Below are positions 12,210-64,000 of a stretch of 64,000 bases of DNA, piece after piece. This DNA comes from Triplophysa rosa (lineage: Eukaryota; Chordata; Actinopteri; Cypriniformes; Nemacheilidae), in assembly GCF_024868665.1 (NCBI RefSeq), contig NC_079907.1:14658474-14722473 (forward strand), read 5' to 3'. Made by a program: the position numbers and the translations under genes. The notes below the pieces were generated by a model. The model saw only the letters and a program-made list of their open reading frames with translations. It was not told the origin of the DNA and made no database searches. Numbering within the stretch: position 1 is the first letter of the stretch; each line of letters opens with the position of its first letter.

Positions 12210-13890
12210 CCACAGTGGTTACAAAGTCTCTCACACTACAGTAATTCAATGGCCAAATATTGATTATTTCTTTGTCAAAAGAAACAGATATCACGATAAC
12301 GTTGTTATTAGGAATGCTTTGGCCACAATAACCATGTAGTGAAAATCTAATATCATGACAGCCATAGTGCAATTACATTGACTATTTGCCTGTGCCAGAA
12401 TTACAACCATTGAAATGTATGTTTCTCATAAATTGTTCAATGAAATGTTTCTTTGTTCCCTATATCCAGATCTGTTGTATAAATAAGGTGGACTGGCATC
12501 ATACTGTGAATATAAATATATATATATCCACAATAATAATTTGTTTCTGGGTTAGTGACTCTAGGGAAAACCAATACTACAACCAATGAAGATGTTTCTA
12601 CATGCAGTTTCATTTAAAAAGTAATTTCCACCCGAATGATAAGTTGCTTGTCTGGCAGAGGATCTCACTGGTATGTAAGTAGTTGATGAGTTGAAGTTGT
12701 CGGGCTGGTGCAGTGACCCCTTTTGAAAACAGAGTAATGAAGTTCAATATCGCAATCTAAAAAAATGAAGGCGGCGGTCGGGGAGGACGATTTTCACTCA
12801 AACAAATGTAGAAAATGAAAGCTGACATGCATGCGCTGATTTCAATATTTAATGCCACTTTTCATGAGTCATTTTTTCATCTGTGGTCTCTCAAGCCAGG
12901 CATCTTGACAGAGTTTACATTAGCCCACCGAAGTGCTTTGTAACTCACAGCACGATACAAACCCAATACTCCCGTCAGGCATATAGGTTTTGTTTAGAAC
13001 ATTAAGCGCTAACAATCACAACTGTTCCTTCAAATTAACAGCAATATGTGTTTGTCACCCACATGCAACAAGACAAAACAGTGTCAAGCAATTTGGATGA
13101 AATCACTGGCAGTAACAAGAAAATTCAGTCTCATCACCTTGAAGTGGATGAGCCTAATGCCTTCAACCTTCAAATGACCATATTAGCAAAAGAAACAGCA
13201 GAAAACACAAGCACTGTCCTTACCGGACCACTCACTGCCTACAGAGAATGCTGATGGACGGCCACGACAGACACAAGATGTCAATCAATCCATCAAACTG
13301 TGGCAGGGGCAGAGACCAGAGCCAAAAACTTTCTACACTCTTGAGGCTTTCCAATTGTAAACCACTTCCACGTTTTTGAACATTTTAAGGCTTTAAAACA
13401 TAAGATGATGTCATAAAACAGTGTTTGGAAATGTACATGCATTAAAACACGCATCACACGGTGGCAACCAAATTAAACAGAACAGCAAAGGACAATTGTT
13501 ATCATGTGTATAGTTTTTTAATACTAGATGCAGCGGGGATGTAAATGCTGACCAGGCATGTCAATGCATCCATTTATAATTGCTGTGGTCTTGACATACG
13601 TAAATACACCAGAAGAGATTAGTTTTCAATGTCACATTTGTGAAAGTGAGTGTGTTAGTACAGGTGTGACCTGTCCAATGTGGTGTGTAGAGATCAAGAG
13701 GTGCAGGTAAAATATATTACTTACTCTTCTTTGATGACAGCCAACCCCCATATACTGACAGTGGTAATAAATGACTATCATACAACAAACTGACCCCAAA
13801 CATTCATCTGGTACATTCTCCATCCCTTTCACCTCTGCATACTTGGAAAAGCTGTCAACAGCAGAATGTTTTTATAACATGAAATTTAAA
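12210..13890. other. Intergenic DNA, nothing recognised
   Basis: Short frames only, with no splice-supported exon or recognisable domain. A short (TA)n run occurs near 12510-12525. Confidence 0.5.
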
Positions 13891-13899
13891 AAGTTAAAA

Positions 13900-15200
13900 A
13901 TCCTTATTACACAGTGCTCTGGAATACCTCATTCTGATTGGCTAGTTGCAACATTCCCGATAACAGCCGCTCAAAACTAATAAGATGCATCCGGATACTG
14001 CGAGTTATCATGACCGGTGTTGGTTAATATTGCACATAAATAAAATGGCTAATTATTAACATATAGATGGTTTCAAAGCAACAACATAAACAAACGTAAC
14101 TGCGCATGTGTGTTTTTGTGGCCAGAAAGTCCCTGTAGATTTTTTCTGATAACAATCAAAAGAAAGTGAGAAAAACGTTACTTGGCTAAACTTGCCTCTC
14201 TAATATTTTTAATTTAGACTGTGATACCAAGCTCAACCGCTATGGATGTCAATGTTCCGTACGATTTCGTAGGATCCATTTAACAAATATTTATTAAAAA
14301 AAAAAGTTTATTTAATAAAATTAACACAACAAATTCAACAAATCGTTTATGTATTACAATTATCATACAATAAAATTATAATACAAATGTATATTAAATT
14401 AAATATAAATCATTACAGTATTAGCCACTAGCCAGACCAATAAACAAACACAGACCGGAAGTTAACTTCGGGCCAGGCTATAGCATATTTGGACCATTTC
14501 ATCGGACGCGCATGCCGGGACTGCAGTTAACATCCAGTCTGTGTTTGGCTAGTGTCTAATAATATAACTATTTAATTTATGTTAATATTAATTTAAATTA
14601 TTATTTTATTGCATAATAATTGTATTAAATAAACGATTTGTTGAATTCTGTGGTATGTTAATTTTACCAAATAAACAATTTGTTGAATGGGTCCTGTAGT
14701 TTGGACGCATTTAAAGAAACTGTATGGTACATTGACCAAGTTTAGCCAAGTAACGGTTCTTCTTGGTTTCTTTTGCTTGTTATCAGAAATAATCTAAAGG
14801 CACTCTATTGTTTGCGAATGTGTACCGGAAGTTAAGGGCAGTCCACCGATGCGCGCATGCATACTGCACAGTAACGTTTGTTTATGTTGTCACTTTGTTT
14901 TTAAATATCCCACATAAACGGTTTCAATGAAATCTAATTGCACATTTATCTTGTTTGAAATTCGTGTCTTGGCTTGAAACAGAAAGTTAATGTTTTTTCC
15001 TTACAGAAGGTCTGCATTCATTACAAATGAGCTAATAAAATACTTTAGATGAATTTAGTCATGAGGCAAGTAGTCGTGTAATAAGCACAATAATGTACAA
15101 CCAACCAGTTGTTGTTGCAAAAAAACTTTTTATCACCTTAAGGTCCTTATCACACTATCAGGGTTTAGTCTGCGATAACAACCGGCTGGCTTTTAATTAT
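13900..15200. mobile_element. Fold-back element with long inverted arms
   Basis: Left and right halves are inverted copies with moderate divergence. ACTTGGCTAAACTTG near 14180 pairs with CAAGTTTAGCCAAGT near 14735, AACATAAACAAACGTAAC near 14085 pairs with AACGTTTGTTTATGTTG near 14873, and AACAAATCGTTTATG-type sequence near 14340 pairs with AAACGATTTGTTGAAT near 14630. The centre is near 14480, marked by a GGAAGTTAACTTC palindrome. There is no coding potential. Ends are approximate. Confidence 0.75.
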
Positions 15201-15452
15201 CCTTTATATAGCATTCACTGATAAGATATTTCTCCAATGTATAAAAAACCCCACACAACTCAAAGTTTAAAATCTCAATTATTTTAATAATTGACATTTT
15301 GTTTTTACATATTTTGTCCACAGGATATCAAAAGCTGAAGTAAAAAGCACAATTCCAAAAACATTAACAAACATATTATAACTATTTACAAAACTTTCCA
15401 GTGATAAAAAAAAATTCAATTACACTTGATCATCAAAATAAGGATTTTATAA

Positions 15453-53065
<37,613 letters not shown>

Positions 53066-53662
53066 TGTTCTGATTGTTCTGTACGGAAATGTTTAGTTAA
53101 TAACATAATTTATTTATGCTACACAACAGTGTAATTATAATATAGTAAAGTTTTGATTAAGAGGCTTCAAACGAAACAAAAACCACGAGTAGGAAAGATG
53201 AGCCCATACCTTCAACACGTATCCCTACTAAACAGGAATTTAGAAATACATCTTGAATTACGTGTAAATGTAACGTTAGCTTTTACAATCACACGTTTCT
53301 TACTCGATTTTGTTTGGTTACTTTGTTTATAATATACGATGCTATTCGCTAACACGAGTCTTTCTTGTTGTCGCGCGGCTTTCTGTTCAAATCGGACCAA
53401 TCAGAATATTCGCTAGAGAGTAGCTCCGCCCCATCAGAGGAAGTGAACCGCATTGTTGTTTTTACGGTCGGCTGGAAAGGGGGATTGGCGGAGGATTGGG
53501 CACATCAGAACTACAAAACCCACAAAACGCCGTTCGTTCACGTGACGCACGCGTCATGTTCAAGCTTTAGCAGGAGGATGTGTGTACGCATGTGGCTCTC
53601 AGTACATGAGTTTAAAGGATTCGTGCGATAAAACTTAACATATCAGCGTTAATGAATTAAAT
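53066..53662. promoter_or_regulatory. Bidirectional KIF20B/RPP30 promoter
   Basis: The two start codons lie 597 bp apart on opposite strands, with no TATA box near either. On the KIF20B strand a CCAAT box (ATTGG, 53397-53401) precedes a CHR-like TTTGAA (53386-53391), the arrangement used by many G2/M genes bound by NF-Y and the DREAM/MuvB complex. A GC box (CCGCCCC, 53426-53432) and an ACTACAA word near 53510, resembling part of a ZNF143 site, lie on the RPP30 side. Transcription start sites are not visible. The cell-cycle role is inferred from motif and gene identity. Confidence 0.7.
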
Positions 53663-56111
53663 ATGTCTGTGTTTTTGGATTTAAACATCATCAGTAGTCA
53701 CGATAAGAACAAACTCAGAAGCATAATAGAAACCGCTGCTCACCGTAAGTAGAAGCATTAGCATATTTATTTACAGCAGCAGTGTTTTCTAACGTCAGTG
53801 CGTTGCTCATTAATTATTTACAGTGTTCACAAATAATTCATGTCTGGTTGTGAAGGTTAAACTGTTTACGTTTGCTTTATATCTACATCTGATGCCATCA
53901 ACACGTTTATATTTTAGTTGGATACTCAACAGTGGCAATAAACTATGTAGTTGAACCACAAAAGAAGAAATCGGTATGATATACATTTTTATTACAATAT
54001 TCTCTAAACTTAGAAAAACTTCACGTGATGATGGCATTCTTTCCAACTATTACAGGAAATTCCTAAACCACAGAGTGTATCAGATATATTTGAGAAATTC
54101 CCTGTAGTACAGGTAAATTATTTGACATATGTTTCCATAATATTATATTTAAATTATGTGGACTGTTATGTTTTAAAAAATCACTGCTTTTTTATAGGGC
54201 AAATCAACACCCATCAAAGTATTAAATCGTTTGACCATTGTGGCATCTGATGCATCTCATTTTGTAAGTGCACCTTAACAACAGCTGTAACACATTTGTT
54301 ATGCATTTTTCTACACAGAAATTTTGGTACTCTTCTTTTTCAGAGACCCACAAATGAATATAAGCTCTTTGACCTTGTGGCTGTGTACCCTAAGACAGAA
54401 AAACTCTTTCACGTAAGTGAAAATGGATTTCTAAATTGTTTTCCTGTTATTCTGGCAAATACGTTGATTATTTTCTTTTCATTTCTGATGACGACAAACT
54501 ACTGTGATATAAACATTCATATGTATTTTATCCCCCTCTGAGCTAGGCAGCCTGCATGACTTTTGATGTTGACATCATCTGCATTGCAGTGGCTGAAAAG
54601 CAGCCCTTCCATTTTAAAAGAGCTCCAGTTAATGGGGTGAGTTATAGCATTTTGAATCCCGATTTTACATGCTGTCAGTGATGCGTGTGAAGAATAGTAA
54701 TAAGATAGAAACACTGTGAATCTAATAGAGATCCCTTTATATAGGGTGTTTGTAAAAGTAGTTGAAGGGTCTCATCATTGTTTCTATAATTCAATGTTGG
54801 TCAATGCAGGCGATTGACAGGGGAGTGTTCTTTGACATAAGTTATACAGCAGCCATCAGAGACTCCAGCATGAGGAGATACACCATTGCTAATGCCACCT
54901 GCCTTATGGAAGTCTGCAAAGGGAAAGTATGTCATAACTGTTTACAAAGATTAATGATTAATGTTCTGGTACTAAATATGTAATGAACCATTTCTACAGA
55001 ATATCATCATATCCAGTGGAGCTGAGAAGGTAAAAGTCATGATATATAGTTAACATCATATTTAAGAACAGGCTTTAATATATTTAGCTAACGTGTGTGC
55101 AGGGTTCAGATTTTTTCCCTCATGTTTTCAGTTGCCCTGCATATTTGCATTGGACCATCACAAAATATTATAATGTGCCAAAATAAGTATTTATTATTTT
55201 TCATTAAATGTTATGACTTTATTAAAAAAGGACTAGATGACTAATATATGGAGATTGCACAGCTATAATGCAATTGCATGATAGCTATAAATTCATTGAT
55301 GCATGATTATACAAACTATCAGTGCAATTTACACAAAAACTCATCTATGTTATCCAGCTAGATAATAAGTTTAAATCAACAGAATTTGTAACAATGTGTC
55401 ACAAGTTTAAGGCATAAAATGTATAAAAGATGAATGAGTGATTAAGGCAAATGACGGTTCAGTAAATGGAACTCTAACATGCCGACCCTGGACTAGGGGT
55501 CTGTCTTTATTGTGGAGCCCTTCGTGTGGACAGTATGATGTGAAATAATATTTCTTCCCTGTTCTTTAGTCTCTTGAGATGAGAGGGCCATATGACATTG
55601 CCAATTTGTATCCTTTTAAAATGAAACTGAATGAAGTCTTTTACTGCATTTGTACTGTCAGTGTGTGTGTTATGTTTCTTAATTCAGATTACAGAGGGCT
55701 TGTGTTTGGCCTGTCTGAGGGAGACGCGAAAGCTGCAGTTTCTACTAACTGCAGATCTGTCTTGATGCATGGAGGTAAATGACTCGCAAGAGATGCACTA
55801 TTTTTTATTTCTCTGGTACGGGCATAAATCTATATAGTGTGGTGTTTGGAGTAAGATCGCTTGTTGGTTTGCTGTATGTGCATTTATAATGATGGGTATG
55901 AGAGGTGTAGCATTCATCCTGCAATATTTCATGTATATTAGATATGGATGGGTTTAAAATGCTGTTTACAGATACTTTACATGCTTCATTTAAAACAGAG
56001 ACGAGAGCCACTGCATCTGGTGTTGTTTACACCATGAAGAAACCACACACTCTCGAGGAGCAAATAGAGGACAAACCGGCATCTAAAAAGGCCAAAACAG
56101 AAACAGCATAG
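53663..56111 (+). CDS. rpp30: RPP30, ribonuclease P/MRP protein subunit p30
   Basis: RPP30 is a protein subunit of nuclear RNase P and RNase MRP, which mature the 5' ends of tRNAs and process rRNA. Eleven exons with GT-AG junctions and matching phases: 53663-53744, 53918-53973, 54056-54112, 54198-54263, 54344-54412, 54547-54636, 54810-54926, 55000-55029, 55570-55607, 55695-55774, 55999-56111. They give 798 nt, 265 codons plus TAG; human is 268. Matches to the family include LIETAAH-like SIIETAAHLGYSTVAIN, LFDLVAVYPKTEKLFH, MRRYTIANA, EMRGPYDIANL and GDAKAAVSTNCR. The C-terminus is short and Lys-rich (ASKKAKTETA). Exon 8 is a 30-nt microexon. It is divergent with KIF20B and convergent with the ANKRD1-type gene. 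Confidence 0.97.
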
Positions 56112-56684
56112 CCAGTAGAGGGCGTTTTTAAATATACATGTGCATTTTTTTTCATTGAAGATTTTTTGTTTCACTTTATTGCAATCCACTATAAATAGAC
56201 AGATCATACACATAGGGTAAAATTTCAGATTTATCTTGCCAACCTGTAAAATGATTGCAAGCAAAATGTACAGATGAATTAAACTGAATACAAAATGACC
56301 CATGCATTCCTACATTTTGTAGTAACATGATCATTTATAATACATATATAAAAAATACCATCAACATGCCCGAACATGGTTTAAAGGTATATGTTATCTC
56401 AGCAATTGCTGAGATATTCAGGCAATCCATTTCATGTGAAAAGTGAAAGCACCTTATTCCATTAGGTTTCTTTTTTTTGCCTCATATATCATTTAATAAA
56501 AAGTGACTGTACCATGCTTCATATTTAAACACTCATAAACGTTTCCTTTTATAAAGGTGTGATGTCATGTAGAGTGCTATAAAGCACCTTTCTGAGATTT
56601 AAATACACAGACAACATAACAATGCAGATGTTTAAGTATAACCCCAGATATATTTTGTCAATATATGTGTTTGACAAATGTTTT
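56112..56684. other. Convergent 3' region between RPP30 and ANKRD1
   Basis: 573 bp separate the two stop codons. An AATAAA at 56495-56500 could serve RPP30 on the plus strand, and ATTAAA occurs at 56278. The 3' UTRs of the two genes may overlap; the sequence alone does not fix the ends. Confidence 0.5.
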
Positions 56685-59557
<2,873 letters not shown>

Positions 59558-59644
59558 GACTTGATCCCAGTAAAATGTGTATGTTCCAATTCTCCTCAAT
59601 ATTGGTTTATTCTATTAAATTTAAAGCATCTGAACCAAGCATCA

Positions 59645-59652
59645 CTTATATA
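59645..59652 (-). promoter_or_regulatory. TATA box of ANKRD1-type gene
   Basis: TATATAAG on the minus strand lies 88 bp upstream of the start codon. Initiation about 30 bp downstream would give a 5' UTR of roughly 60 nt. A TATA promoter fits an inducible, tissue-restricted gene. Confidence 0.7.
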
Positions 59653-59825
59653 TGTTGTGGTGAAAACCAGGATGTTCATCTGCCCCCTCCCACATCTGAG
59701 CATGTTTTGGAACTTCTGGTCATGCTCCATGCGTCACTGTGTGTGATTTGATGTCAGGTGCATTTTAGAGGGGGCAAGGGTAAAAAATGAACCACTTTGA
59801 GGAGTGAAATGCTTTAGACATTGGG

Positions 59826-59832
59826 TGGAATG
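59826..59832 (-). promoter_or_regulatory. TEAD/MCAT site next to an E-box
   Basis: The minus strand reads CAGCTGCATTCCACCC: an E-box (CAGCTG) directly followed by CATTCCA, the TEAD/M-CAT core, about 175 bp upstream of the TATA box. ANKRD1 is a standard YAP/TAZ-TEAD target and a muscle gene, so both motifs make sense, but binding is inferred from sequence only. Confidence 0.6.
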
Positions 59833-59899
59833 CAGCTGTAACCTGAACGGAACATGAAGCGGACTTTGAGGTGCCTGCCATAAAGACGCTCTAGTACTT

Positions 59900-61330
59900 A
59901 TTAGCTGCCGTTGCCCTGAAGCCGGGGGGTCCGCCACGCCATATCATAGACAAAGATGACAGGAAATGTATATGGAGTTACATGATGACACATAACATCA
60001 TAATCAGTGTTGACTGTATGTCTTCGTTTATGATACTATTTTCTTCTTGGATTTCACTTTGCTTCTTTTACGAGAGCAAGTTGTTACAGCCTATTTTGAA
60101 TCTGGCCGTGAATCACTTGAATCGCAGTAAGAAGTCACAAGGGTAGGCGCCTTGCATGACAGCTGCCATTTTACTGGTGTGACACGTGTCCAATGCCTAT
60201 AAAACTTAAAAATTAGACTGTTAGCTTAAAAAGATATGTAATATGTATTGAAATGTAATATCGGTTGCCGATACTGTACATTGCACCATGTCTAAGTGAG
60301 TGTCAGTTTCAAAAGCTTTCTTAAGCTCTGTGGGAGGCTGCAGGCATCTTTTTAATAAGCTGAATGGATCACTGCCACAGAGATGCCATAGCACCTAATA
60401 TTTGTTTGTGACATCAGCATGGAGAGAAAAAATATTACCAAGAACTGCAGGTCTTCATTGGGTGCCTGCACACCTCAGGTGTTTCATTGTGGCCATTTTA
60501 TTCAACCCTTCAAGGATGATTCATTTCTTTGTTTGTGTTTGTCTATTATCTTGTATAGTAGGGTTGCCAGGTGCATGGTTGTCCCGCAGAATTTGACTAT
60601 TTTTAAAATGTTGCCATGGGTTGTTTTTCATTTCATTAAAGGCATATAATGTTTGTTAAGAGGTCACTTTTAAGGTGAGATGAAGTTATTTATAAAAACT
60701 AAGAGTTTTTATGATTTCTATAGAGTGATTTTCAAGTATTTTAAGTAAATACGTATTTTTAAGTAGAGTAAATAATTTGGGTTAATTTTAAAGATGAAAA
60801 TCTGGCAACCTTGTGCACTAGTTTCAAGAAATCTTTTGGTCAAGAAATAACATGATGTTCAGCAATAGTGGCTGGCTTCTAGAACTTGCTTCTATTTAAA
60901 TAAGAATATCAAGACAACATTCCATGATTTAGTTTGACTAGACTTAAAATAATGTTCTTCATTTTCTTTTTATGCCTTATGTCAAACAAATCAATAGAAA
61001 ATAAGACAGTAGTCATTTTAATCCTAATTTCTAAAAACTGAAATTAACATTATAAAGATATTTTAGGATCCATTAAAACAAATGGAATTACAATAAATGA
61101 CATATCAAGGTACATATCATGAAAGTTGTTTTAGATGTAAACAGTTGGTTCACTGTTGGCAAATGAGCATTTACACTTATTTCAGAAATGAGGTGTGCTC
61201 TGTCCAATCACCTGACTCATTTTTTATGTCAAATGTACCCTGACTCAAATGCTTGACCTGTTCCATGTGAATGCTGTGACACGTCTCATCCCATAAATGT
61301 GAGGTGTAGGATCTCAGCCATGACATATAT
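59900..61330. other. Upstream intergenic DNA of ANKRD1-type gene
   Basis: No exon is recognised. A second TEAD-like ACATTCCA occurs at 60918-60925. It may contain distal control elements but nothing else stands out. Confidence 0.45.
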
Positions 61331-61334
61331 TCAT

Positions 61335-61774
61335 ATATGTGACCCTGGACAACAAACCCAGTCTTATTTGTCAATTTTTCGAAATTGAGATTTTTACATA
61401 ACCTGAAAGCTGAATAAATAAGATTTCTATTGATGTATGAGTTGTTAGAATAGGACAATATCTGACTAAGATACAACTGTTTAAAACTCAGGAATCTGAG
61501 AGTGCAAAAAATCAAAATATTGAGAAAATTGCCTTTGAAGTTGTTAATCAGGGGCACTGTGGCAGGCCATCCACTCACAAAAATAAAGATTTTATATATT
61601 TAAGGTAGGAAATTTACAAAATATCTTCATGGAACATGATCTTTACTTAATATCCTAATGATTTTGGGCATAAAAGAAAAATCGATAATTTTGACCCATA
61701 AAATGTATTTTTGTCTTTTACTAAAAATGTTCCCTTGCTACTTAAGACTGGTTTTGTGATCCAGGGTCACATAT
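61335..61774. mobile_element. 440-bp MITE with ATGTGACCCTGGA ends
   Basis: The ends ATATGTGACCCTGGA and TCCAGGGTCACATAT are perfect inverted partners. Subterminal AAACCCAGTCTTA near 61357 pairs with TTAAGACTGGTTTTG near 61745. It is a typical cyprinid high-copy MITE layout with no coding potential. Confidence 0.93.
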
Positions 61775-64000
61775 TATAAAGTTTTAAAGCTTTATAAAAC
61801 ATCAAACTAGGACATATAGGATAGCTGACAAGCTATATAAGGTTAAGCCTGAACTGTCTTGTGTTTTTGTCTGTTCTCATTCTCAGAGTGTAATGAAAAT
61901 GCTTGTAAAACATGAGATGTAACTCAACACATTGGCTGAATACCTATCAACCATTTCTAGACCCAATTCCCTGTAACAGCTCACTTGATCTTTCCTGTTG
62001 TCACATGGTCAATGCTGTAATGCTTTTTTAGTAAAGACCACTAATTATGTCTTGTTAGGGTAATCTGGTTTAGAGCACATAAGAAATAATTTTCTTGGTA
62101 AGTTTTTGTTTTCCGGTAAACATTTGATAAGATTAACAATGAGATGAGCAAATAAACCTATTCAGAATTCTCTGAAAACTGGTCTTAATATCTTACATAT
62201 AAAATCCTAATATCTAACACAATTTTATGATGTTTAAATGTATGATATTTTACTGGATAAAATGACAAAAATACTTCTTTAAATACAATACTTTCTGTGC
62301 TGAATTACAATTCTTAAAAGCCAGTGTTATAATTTAAAATAATATCAGTGATGTAGAGACATTGAGGATAATCAAGACCATTATAGCTGTTATAGCTGCT
62401 CTGTCTGCACTGTTCCTCCAATGAAAATGTATGTATTACATGCACAATCTGTGCTTTTGAGTTTTGGATTAATGTCTTACTGACATCCTCTTTGCCGGAG
62501 GACAGATCCAAGTCATGCGTCTCCATAAAGGAAGCATGTGTGTCATACCTGAGGAGCGGGGAACAACCAAATGTGAGCTTGGTAAAATCATTATATCAGT
62601 TCTAGAGATTTTTTTAACTGAATAGAACAACGCTATTATAACAAGCTATAAGCTCAAAGTTATTAGCCTGCACGCTACAGTCTCATCAAAGACAAAATAG
62701 TCCATATTCATTCATAAACCATATTCATTTTAGCTTTTCTTGTGTTTCTTAGACAGATCAGCTTTTCATAATATTTTCACTATTCACGTGGACATATTAT
62801 TTCTATCTGATGGTTTATAATAAGTCTGTGAATGGTGTGATCATGGGAACTGATGTGAGTGCACACAGCAGTGGGACAGGAATGTGTGGTATTTTTCCTA
62901 ATGAGGTGAGCCACTGAGATTCAGAACAGCTAGAACTGAATGTTCGCTACATGAACTGGCTTGAAGTAGTTATGTCAGTTTCTTTGAAAACATATAAAAT
63001 GCTAGCTTTACATAATTTCTCACGAAATCAAGTTTCTGCTTCATTCAGAAAGTTTAAGTTTAAAATGCAAGTTACATAAATCCTTTATATGTCAATTACA
63101 TATAATATGTCAATAATCTTGTTGATTATTTGTAATTAGAATCACATTCATCATAGGCACAGTTCAGTTTAACAGTCGGGATTATGTCCTACTTCCTTAG
63201 TTCCTGAAAAACTATTTTCTGTCATTCATTAACTGTGATGACCACAACAGTCACATTTGGGTGATGCATTTTGGTCCATGGGTCAAAATCTGTCCCACCT
63301 TCCGAATTTGTTTGACAGGCTGGTCTTGACCCAGACTTAAACTTGACAATGCAAAGATAGGAATGATTACGCTTTAACACAAATTAAGCCCATGTGTAAC
63401 TGACAAATTACAATGTATAACAAAACGTCCCTGTTGCCATTTCAGTGTGAATGAGAATTTATAAAGTTGGAGTTTGTTGGATTAGTGTGAAGTAGACTTG
63501 AGGGCACAAAGCCCACAAATATATTTCCCAAAATATCTTCTTTTGTGTTCCAATGAACAGAAAAAAAAGAGTAATCGCATACAGGTAAGGCAGAATAAAT
63601 TTTCAGATTTTTCCCCAGTGCTTTAAACTTTATTTTAACTTCATTGGAAGTGCGTTTTAGAGGAGTAACCCTCTTCCAAGCCGTAATAATTAGGAAACGG
63701 TTAACAATTTGGCATCTATGCACCTGTCTCTGTGTAAATACAACTTTTTGTAGTAGACTACCGGTTTAGATGCAGCTATGCTGCCTTTGCAATGTAGGCT
63801 ATATCCAGTCAGTGCACGCCTGTCTGACGGATAAGTCACATTTTAATAGCAGGTACCTGTCATAAAAAACAGAAAGGTAGCTAATGATTTCTGATCCACC
63901 AGCTTGACAGAGACAGTTTACTAAACAGGCTCTGTCACTCACGTCTGATAAAGCACTGTTACTGGACTAGTTGGTAATTGAAGGCTGCGCCCCAGTTTGT
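61775..64000. other. Intergenic DNA, one weak exon candidate
   Basis: No gene is recognised. On the minus strand an ATG at 62524-62526 opens METHDLDLSSGKEDVS before a GTAAGAC donor at about 62474-62480, which could be a first coding exon of a gene lying to the left, but no second exon or family match was found. Confidence 0.35.

Noticed and set aside
13048..13254. 68-codon frame with polar composition (FVTHMQQDKTVSSN)
   Set aside because: Looked protein-like, but there are no flanking splice sites or family match, and it could be chance. Not called as a gene.

Overview
This window is nuclear DNA from a ray-finned fish, probably a cyprinid-like teleost. The evidence is three intron-containing vertebrate genes with teleost-type divergence, AT-rich introns, and a dense load of fish-type DNA transposons (hAT, PIF-Harbinger, Tc1-like, many TTAA-flanked MITEs) plus CR1/L2-like and Rex1-like LINEs. 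The species is inferred; nothing in the sequence fixes it.

Genes, left to right. (1) KIF20B (M-phase kinesin, minus strand, 15453-53065). I could assemble 30 coding exons, all with GT-AG junctions and compatible phases, giving about 1593 codons: motor at 49362-53065, acidic neck and coiled-coil stalk at 34036-49266, conserved tail at 15453-17244. (2) RPP30 (RNase P/MRP subunit p30, plus strand, 53663-56111), 11 exons, 265 codons. It is head-to-head with KIF20B across a ~600 bp shared promoter carrying a CCAAT box and a CHR-like element. (3) An ANKRD1-type muscle ankyrin repeat gene (minus strand, 56685-59557), 10 exons, 277 codons, tail-to-tail with RPP30, with its own TATA box and a TEAD-type site upstream. 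All three genes map to human 10q23.31, so the block looks like conserved synteny.

The rest is mostly mobile DNA. 1-15.4 kb, downstream of KIF20B, holds two small hAT elements with perfect 8-bp target duplications, a ~2.4 kb element with long inverted arms, a fold-back element and short duplications. The 16.8 kb KIF20B intron (17245-34035) contains a hAT inside a TTAA-flanked element, a broken hAT transposase copy inserted in a TATC microsatellite, and a near full-length but broken LINE. The 10.6 kb intron (35115-45755) contains a TTAA-flanked element split by a Rex1-like LINE, a Tc1-like fragment, and a nest: a MITE interrupted by a Harbinger element and a hAT element, followed by a 2.53 kb tandem duplication covering parts of all of them. 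60-64 kb is ordinary non-coding sequence with one MITE.

I found no convincing new molecular system. The items most worth a second look are the nested and tandemly duplicated transposon block (real duplication or assembly artefact), the divergent KIF20B/RPP30 promoter, the short N-terminus of the ANKRD1-type gene, and a possibly missing KIF20B stalk exon.
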